In this document: piece after piece, positions 7,497-11,693 of the stretch
How the letters are laid out: each line of letters opens with the position of its first letter
Position numbering within the stretch: the first letter of the stretch is position 1
Assembly (NCBI GenBank): GCA_014859075.1
Contig: JACUUW010000046.1
Coordinates: 1 to 11,693 of the forward strand
Source of the DNA: Desulforudis sp.
Lineage (GTDB): Bacteria; Bacillota; Desulfotomaculia; Desulfotomaculales; Desulforudaceae
Reading direction: 5' to 3'
DNA length: 11,693 bases
Notes under the pieces: model-generated
The model's database searches: none
The model's input: the letters and a program-made list of their open reading frames with translations, nothing else
What the model was told of the DNA's origin: nothing
Position numbers and translations under genes: made by a program

Positions 7497-7735
7497 AGAT
7501 CAGGAGCAACACAATACTGTTAAACCCTGCTATGTTCGTGACCGTACTTGAAGTTCTGAGCCAACATCGACACATAGGGAGCCCGGTCTCTGGGCGTGGC
7601 TCACAGGCCTTCGCACCAGGAGGAAGTGATAAGCGGTCAGGAGGGCACCCACTTAGTTCTGAGACAGGTTCAGGAAACTTTGAGCGGTCCACGGCATCGG
7701 TGGGGTTTACGTCTGGTAAGTTGCCGTGCTCGCAG
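7497..7735 (+). ncRNA. ssrS: Structured non-coding RNA, probably 6S RNA
   Basis: The gap after aspS has a strong promoter but no credible gene. Its two ends pair over about 220 bases: GCAAC (7506-7510) with GTTGC (7720-7724), TACTG (7515-7519) with TGGTA (7714-7718, using G-U pairs), and TAAACCC (7521-7527) with GGGTTTA (7703-7709). Inside are a hairpin of GCCC/GGGC (7581-7595), enclosed by TGAGCC/GGCTCA (7557-7603), and a CTATGT/ACATAG stem near 7530-7577. A long closing stem, a large open middle and a distal hairpin are the 6S layout. In Bacillus subtilis, 6S-1 (bsrA) also lies just downstream of aspS. 6S RNA binds sigma-A RNA polymerase as a promoter mimic. Ends are approximate, no clear terminator is visible, and the identification is from structure and synteny rather than a covariance match. 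Confidence 0.6.
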
Positions 7736-7823
7736 GAGGACGGTTTTGTCGTTGGCGGAGCGGGTCGCGCTTTGTGCCCGAGATTTGTGGTAAAAATAAA
7801 GTAGACAGTGCATTTGGGGGAGT

Positions 7824-8993
7824 GTGACCGGATTGCGGAGAGTGTACCTGGATCACGGGGCGACCACCCCGCTCGACCCGCAGGTGATGGAGGAAATGCT
7901 CCATTTCCTGAAAGACTCGTTTGGAAACCCTTCAAGCGGGCATGCTTTCGGCCGCGAGGCTCGCGCGGGCGTGGAAAAGGCCAGGGTCAGGGTTGCGCGG
8001 GCGCTGAACGTCGACACGAGCGAAGTGGTGTTCACAAGCGGCGGCTCGGAGGCGAACTACCTGGCGGTGCGGGGCACGGCCCGCGCCAATCGGGTTCGGC
8101 TGCGTCACATCGTCGCGTCGCGCATTGAACACCACTCCGTGCTGGATACCTGTCTGGATCTGGCCGAGAACGGCTATGAGGTCACCTGGCTGCCGGTTGA
8201 TGCGAACGGACTGGTGGATCCCGCGGACGTCGCCGCGGCGCTCAGGCCCACGACAATCCTGGTGAGCGTGATGCTGGTCAACAATGAAGTCGGCACCATC
8301 CAGCCGGTCAGGGAAATCGCCGCCCTGGCAAGGGAAGCCGGGGTGCTTTGCCATACGGACGCGGTCCAGGGCTTCGGCAAAACGCCGCTGGATGCCCGGG
8401 AACTGGGTGTGGACCTGTTGTCCATTTCGGCACACAAGATCTACGGACCCAAGGGTGCGGGCGCCCTGTACCTGCGGGAGGGCACGCGTTGGGAACCGCT
8501 GAACCGGGGCGGAAGCCAGGAACGGCGGCGGCGTCCGGGCACCGAAAACGTGGCCGGCATCGTCGGCCTGGGAACGGCCGCCGAGTCGGCCGTAACAAAC
8601 CTCCAGGCCGAATCAGCGCACGTGAAGGTGCTGAGGGACAGGCTCGTGGATACGGTCCTGGGCCGGATTGCAGGGGTTCGGCTGAGTGGACACCGGGATC
8701 ATCGGGTGCCGCACAATGCCCACTTCTGTATCGAAGGAGTGGCCGGGGCCGATCTTTTGGGCGGGCTTGACGAGGCCGGCGTGGCGGTATCGGCCGCCTC
8801 GGCCTGCGCCGCCGGTTCGGGGTCGCCGTCCCACGTGCTTCAGGCCATGGGGTTCCCGGACGAGTTGGCCCTGGGTTCGTTGCGGGTCACCCTCGGGCGG
8901 GGGAATACCGAAGCCGATATCGCTTTTTTCGCCGAGACCCTGGAGCGGTTGGTCGGCGAGGCGCGGAAACGCCGCATGGCAGGCCGATGTTAA
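7824..8993 (+). CDS. Cysteine desulfurase, NifS/IscS family
   Basis: This 389-residue PLP enzyme takes sulfur from cysteine as a protein persulfide, leaving alanine. It shows YLDHGATTPLD at the N terminus, the HTDAVQ segment, the PLP lysine in SISAHK (Lys205) and the active-site Cys328 in the loop SAASACAAGSGSPSH, so it should be active. The start is uncertain. GTG 7824 has the G-rich site 7816-7821 only two bases upstream; TTG 7833 would give the usual M-R-R-V-Y-L-D start with about ten bases of spacing. The 88 bases between the RNA gene and this start hold no clear promoter. In many Firmicutes this position is followed by a tRNA thiolation gene or a scaffold gene; here a small zinc-ribbon gene follows. 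Its sulfur target (tRNA thiolation, Fe-S assembly) is unknown. Confidence 0.93.
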   Translation: MTGLRRVYLDHGATTPLDPQVMEEMLHFLKDSFGNPSSGHAFGREARAGVEKARVRVARALNVDTSEVVFTSGGSEANYLAVRGTARANRVRLRHIVASRIEHHSVLDTCLDLAENGYEVTWLPVDANGLVDPADVAAALRPTTILVSVMLVNNEVGTIQPVREIAALAREAGVLCHTDAVQGFGKTPLDARELGVDLLSISAHKIYGPKGAGALYLREGTRWEPLNRGGSQERRRRPGTENVAGIVGLGTAAESAVTNLQAESAHVKVLRDRLVDTVLGRIAGVRLSGHRDHRVPHNAHFCIEGVAGADLLGGLDEAGVAVSAASACAAGSGSPSHVLQAMGFPDELALGSLRVTLGRGNTEADIAFFAETLERLVGEARKRRMAGRC

Positions 8994-9015
8994 ATTGTTA
9001 ATGAGACCCCGGAAT

Positions 9016-9043
9016 CCGGACATACTAAACTAGAAGTATCCGG
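9016..9043 (+). repeat. Hairpin between the desulfurase and the zinc-ribbon gene
   Basis: CCGG (9016-9019) plus ATACT (9022-9026) pair with AGTAT (9035-9039) plus CCGG (9040-9043). That gives nine pairs with a two-base bulge and an eight-base loop. There is no T tract, so it is not a standard terminator. It ends just before the ribosome site GGGAGGT (9048-9054) of the next gene and could mark RNA processing or act as an operator-like site. Confidence 0.55.
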
Positions 9044-9063
9044 GTATGGGAGGTCGTTGAAGT

Positions 9064-9237
9064 ATGCACTGTCCCATCTGCAGTGGCAGGTCAACCGGCA
9101 AAGTGGGCGTCGAACAGTATTATTGCTGGGACTGCTGCGTGGAGTTCCGTATCGACAAGGAAGGGGTGCGCATCTTTGACGTGAACGAGGACGGAAGCCT
9201 GGTTTCCCTGGACCCTAACAACGACGTCATTCTGTAA
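9064..9237 (+). CDS. Small zinc-ribbon protein of unknown function, 57 residues
   Basis: ATG 9064 is backed by a good ribosome site, GGGAGGT (9048-9054), nine bases upstream, and the frame runs to TAA at 9235-9237. The protein opens with MHCPIC and has a second cysteine group CWDCC, giving Cys3-x2-Cys6 and Cys21-x2-Cys24-Cys25, a likely zinc-ribbon knuckle pair. The rest is a polar, acidic tail ending SLDPNNDVIL. No signal peptide or membrane segment is visible. It sits 70 bases after the cysteine desulfurase and just before the terminator at 9276, so it is probably the last gene of that transcript. I do not recognise its function. A metal- or RNA-linked accessory to sulfur transfer is possible, but only from position. 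Confidence 0.8.
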   Translation: MHCPICSGRSTGKVGVEQYYCWDCCVEFRIDKEGVRIFDVNEDGSLVSLDPNNDVIL

Positions 9238-9265
9238 GCGAGAATTATAATTTCAGGAGTCGAAT

Positions 9266-9306
9266 CCAAAATAAGGGGGACCGGGAGTCTCCTTTTTTCA
9301 TCCCCC
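9266..9306 (-). terminator. Terminator of the convergent minus-strand operon
   Basis: Read on the minus strand, GGGGGA (from 9306-9301) can pair with TCCCCC (9280-9275), and the RNA then continues into TTATTTT. The same bases contain the plus-strand terminator, so the region probably ends transcription in both directions. The gap from here to the last minus-strand stop (9354) holds nothing else visible. Confidence 0.5.
9276..9298 (+). terminator. Intrinsic terminator of the plus-strand genes
   Basis: The stem GGGGAC (9276-9281) pairs with GTCTCC (9287-9292), with one G-U pair and a five-base loop, and is followed at once by six T (9293-9298). It lies 38 bases after the zinc-ribbon stop codon and is a textbook rho-independent terminator. 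Confidence 0.85.
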
Positions 9307-9353
9307 TGATTTCTACGCTTTCGTCTTCGTTTTCCGTCTGTTCACCGACTCTC

Positions 9354-10085
9354 TTACAATGGCACCACTTTCACCCTTCCCTGGACGGCCAGATGGTCGC
9401 CGATCACGGCCAGCGCTCCGGATACGCCGTCAATCGCCAGGGCGAAGTCCAGCGCGGCGGTGAGGTCGGCGGGGTCCTGGACCCGGTTCGCGGCCGCCGT
9501 GGCCGCCGCATCGGCCAGCGTGGCCGTGACGGCCAGGATGGTCACGGCGTCCGCCTTCCCGAAGCTGTGCGAGTGTCCCAGAGTTCCCGAAGAGGTACAG
9601 ATACCGATCGGGGTGGAACCCGCGGTAATCTCCAGGGCCAGCCGGTCACTGAAGGGTGAGTTTCCGGCAAACACGCCTACCTGTCTCTGCCGCGCCGACT
9701 TGATGAACAGGTCGCCGCCGTTTTCCACAACTACATCCCGAGAATAACGGACGAGCAGGCGTCCGGCATAGTCGGCGAAGGCACCGGCCACGGCCGCCAT
9801 CGGCCCGACCCCGGCGGCGGCGGCTGCTTCGGCCATGTCCCGGGCGATTTGGGGCGCTGCAGGGCCGACGGGGTAGGGCTCTATGGCCTGCAGGAAACCG
9901 GGCTCGGCGGCGATGTACGCTTCCAGTTCGCGGCGGAGTTCCCGCACATAGCGGTCGACACGCTGCGCAAGTTCCGGCACCAGGCGGTTCCGGCGGAGTC
10001 CGATAAACAAATCGGTTTCACGTACCACCACCTGGAAATAAGCCAGATCGTCCTGACGGAAGTGCCGGCGATAGGTCCTCTCCAA
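9354..10085 (-). CDS. UPF0280 / COG2122 family protein (ApbE-related), homocysteine module
   Basis: The 243-residue protein matches UPF0280, a family distantly related to ApbE flavin transferases. Conserved stretches visible are VENGGDLFIK (about 119-128) and GICTSSGTLGHSHSFGKADA (161-180), followed by an Ala-rich helix and AANRV. No signal peptide or membrane segment is visible. COG2122 proteins are linked in Methanosarcina and Desulfovibrio to sulfur assimilation into homocysteine, but the exact reaction is not settled. The start is TTG at 10085-10083, one base after the ferredoxin stop; GGAGGT inside the last ferredoxin codons serves as its ribosome site (11 bases spacing), so the two are probably translationally coupled. 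It is the last gene of the minus-strand operon. Confidence 0.88.
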   Translation of the reverse strand: MERTYRRHFRQDDLAYFQVVVRETDLFIGLRRNRLVPELAQRVDRYVRELRRELEAYIAAEPGFLQAIEPYPVGPAAPQIARDMAEAAAAAGVGPMAAVAGAFADYAGRLLVRYSRDVVVENGGDLFIKSARQRQVGVFAGNSPFSDRLALEITAGSTPIGICTSSGTLGHSHSFGKADAVTILAVTATLADAAATAAANRVQDPADLTAALDFALAIDGVSGALAVIGDHLAVQGRVKVVPL

Positions 10086-10086
10086 G

Positions 10087-10488
10087 TTAGAATCTGACCT
10101 CCATCGCCCGGACGGGGCAGGCGCGGGTGCACATCTGGCAGACTACGCACTTTTCCCCGTCGAAATGCACCGCCATGGCCGGGCGCTCAATGTACAGGGC
10201 GCCGGTCGGACAGATGGCCGTACAGGCGCCGCAGCTGATGCACCGATCCTCGTGGCGGACAATCTCCTCGCTGAGCGGCTGGACGGCCACGCCGCGGGAC
10301 GCCAGGTACGCGAGCCCGTCATCGAGGTTATCCCCCCTTAGTTCCATGATCATGGTGCCTTGCTTGTGGGGGTTGATATTCGCCTTGAGGATGTTCACCA
10401 TCAGGTCGAAGTCCTTCACCAGGTAGTAGATCAAAGGTTTGTCGGACACTTCGGCCGGGAACCGGAGAACCACCTTTACCGAGGCCAT
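10087..10488 (-). CDS. NIL-domain ferredoxin with two [4Fe-4S] clusters, homocysteine module
   Basis: The 133-residue protein starts with a NIL domain (residues 1-75; the NIL family is also found at the C terminus of methionine ABC transporter ATPases). It ends with a two-cluster ferredoxin: Cys83, 86, 89, 93 (CISCGACTAICP) and Cys114, 117, 120, 124 (CVVCQMCTRACP). It should pass electrons in reductive homocysteine formation, as its Methanosarcina counterpart is reported to do together with the DUF39 protein. An open frame extends 38 codons upstream but lies inside the DUF39 gene. ATG at 10488-10486 is preferred because AAGGAG (plus-strand 10497-10502) is eight bases upstream. The DUF39 stop is five bases before it and the UPF0280 start one base after it, so the three are one unit. 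Confidence 0.92.
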   Translation of the reverse strand: MASVKVVLRFPAEVSDKPLIYYLVKDFDLMVNILKANINPHKQGTMIMELRGDNLDDGLAYLASRGVAVQPLSEEIVRHEDRCISCGACTAICPTGALYIERPAMAVHFDGEKCVVCQMCTRACPVRAMEVRF

Positions 10489-10493
10489 CGTCA

Positions 10494-11693
10494 TCACTCC
10501 TTCGCGCCTCTGATTTCTAGAGGTTTGCCCGTCAATCCCGCGTGTGGCGACGGGAGCAGTTGGACCGGCTCGGACAGGAAAAATTCGCCCCCGAGAAGCC
10601 ATTCTTTGAGGATCCCGGCGATCTCACGGGCCTTGGTGTAACTCGACATCGGTGCGGTGGGCACTTCCCGGCCCTCGATTTCGATGGTGCCCGACTTGAG
10701 GGCCGCGTAGCTGACCAGTCCCAGGGATTGCGGCAACCGCTGCGGGTAGGCGGTACTGTAATCCACCACCGGCGCGTACAACTGTTCGTCGGACAGGGCG
10801 GCGTAACGGAGCACATCCTCGTCCAAAATCGGAATGGGCACGCCGATGCCGACCACGAGGGTGGCGCCGTACCCAAGTATACTGGCGCCGATCAGCCATT
10901 GGGGACGCATTTGTTTCAGGTCGCCCAGCACGGTAAGCGTACCCCCGGCGGCAAACAGCGAGCCTTCAACCGGGCCCTCCCGGACCGAGGGGAAGTGCTG
11001 CGTGCCGTTCCACACAATGTGTCCGACACCGCCGCCCAGGAATATCCGGGTGCCGATTCCGAGCGTGCGGAAATAGGGGTCCTTCAGAAGGGGGCTCAAC
11101 TGCCCGCTGGTTGAGTAGTGAGCGTTTCCAAGATGGGATTTCAGGACGCCCATGTAAGTGTAAAGCGTCCGGTCTCCCTGATTCACGGCCACGTTGTAGT
11201 TCTGATAGGCGTTGCGCGGGTTGAAGAGCACGACCTCGTTCAGATCATCCAGGGTGACGTAGGTCTCGATCTCCCGCCGCGGGTAACAGTCGGTGCCGTG
11301 GCCGGTTACCTGGAGTTTCACCGATTTCCCGGCTGCCAAGTCGTGAATGACGTGACCGCCGCCGTACCGGAACTCTCCCGGGTGGCTGGAGTTCAGAGGA
11401 TCGTTGTCAGGAACGGCGGTGGCGCCCAAGTAAGTGTCGACGGCGGCCAGGCCCCCATAAGCCGGGACGTCATTCAAGGTAATCCGGTGACCCTTGATAC
11501 GCGGGGCGCTGTGCCCGAAGTTCAGATAAACGCCGGAGGAGCACATCGGTGAAAAGGTGCCCGTGGTGACCACGTCCACCTGACGGGCCGTTTCGGTCAA
11601 GCCCTGTTCCTTGACCATGGACACGACTTCCTCCGCGGTGACGACCACCGCGTTGCCCTTTCGGAGCCGGGCGTTGATATCCGCGTAGGTTCT
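10494..11693 (-). CDS. DUF39 (COG1900) homocysteine biosynthesis protein, 5' end cut by the window edge
   Basis: Reading in from the window edge, the frame starts RTYADINARLRKGNAVVVTAEE, the normal DUF39 N terminus, so only a few residues are missing; the internal GTG at 11648 is not the true start. The 399 residues seen include two conserved cysteines, in TFSPMCSSG (residue 51 of the fragment) and GHGTDCYPRRE (136), and a Gly-rich GGGVGHIVWNG near 220. The chain ends after the DUF39 domain, without the CBS domains found in some archaeal members. The family is needed for making homocysteine from aspartate semialdehyde and sulfide without O-acyl-homoserine intermediates. The cysteines may carry the persulfide or thioester. 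Its last codons contain the ribosome site of the ferredoxin gene. The promoter lies outside the window. Confidence 0.92.
   Translation of the reverse strand, partial: RTYADINARLRKGNAVVVTAEEVVSMVKEQGLTETARQVDVVTTGTFSPMCSSGVYLNFGHSAPRIKGHRITLNDVPAYGGLAAVDTYLGATAVPDNDPLNSSHPGEFRYGGGHVIHDLAAGKSVKLQVTGHGTDCYPRREIETYVTLDDLNEVVLFNPRNAYQNYNVAVNQGDRTLYTYMGVLKSHLGNAHYSTSGQLSPLLKDPYFRTLGIGTRIFLGGGVGHIVWNGTQHFPSVREGPVEGSLFAAGGTLTVLGDLKQMRPQWLIGASILGYGATLVVGIGVPIPILDEDVLRYAALSDEQLYAPVVDYSTAYPQRLPQSLGLVSYAALKSGTIEIEGREVPTAPMSSYTKAREIAGILKEWLLGGEFFLSEPVQLLPSPHAGLTGKPLEIRGAKE

Noticed and set aside
7532..7804. A 90-codon open frame on the plus strand in the gap after aspS
   Set aside because: It has no ribosome site, a low-complexity non-protein-like composition, and lies inside the region with RNA pairing.
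10489..10602. N-terminal extension of the ferredoxin gene
   Set aside because: It overlaps the DUF39 coding end, looks unlike any NIL start, and a well-placed ribosome site points to ATG 10488.
10542..11552. Plus-strand open frames of 190 and 144 codons
   Set aside because: They lie opposite the well-supported DUF39 gene and show no recognisable domains or ribosome sites.
1..11693. CRISPR array, tRNA genes, insertion sequences or prophage genes
   Set aside because: No regularly spaced repeats, no tRNA cloverleaf, and no transposase or phage protein was seen on reading.

Overview
The window reads as chromosomal DNA from a GC-rich anaerobic Firmicute, most likely a Clostridia member of the Desulfotomaculum/Pelotomaculum type. 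That assignment is inferred from gene order (recJ-rel-dtd-MBL hydrolase-hisS-aspS), Shine-Dalgarno-led genes with several GTG/TTG starts, and an anaerobic homocysteine-synthesis module. The species cannot be fixed by reading alone.

Layout, plus strand (1-9300): the 3' end of recJ overlaps the start of a bifunctional (p)ppGpp synthetase/hydrolase gene (rel). It is followed with no gap by dtd (D-aminoacyl-tRNA deacylase), a long inverted repeat, and a glyoxalase-II-like metallo-beta-lactamase-fold hydrolase. Next comes a single ORF that joins a HicB-like antitoxin domain to a HicA-like toxin domain. A near-consensus promoter whose -35 box overlaps that ORF's stop codon then drives hisS and aspS. 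After aspS, a roughly 400-base non-coding gap carries a strong promoter and a structured RNA, best explained as 6S RNA. Then come a NifS/IscS-type cysteine desulfurase and a 57-residue zinc-ribbon protein. This side ends at a clear intrinsic terminator near 9276-9298.

Layout, minus strand (11693-9354): three tightly packed convergent genes. They are a DUF39 homocysteine-biosynthesis protein (its 5' end runs off the window), a NIL-domain 2[4Fe-4S] ferredoxin, and a UPF0280/COG2122 protein. Together they match the set implicated in reductive homocysteine formation from aspartate semialdehyde and sulfide in methanogens and Desulfovibrio.

Most of the plus-strand block is translation quality and supply (Rel, Dtd, HisRS, AspRS) plus sulfur mobilisation (cysteine desulfurase). 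The minus-strand block is sulfur assimilation into methionine precursors. The items most worth a second look are the one-polypeptide HicB-HicA fusion, the three-gene homocysteine operon, the structured RNA with internal repeats, the small zinc-ribbon protein paired with the desulfurase, and the inverted repeat after dtd.
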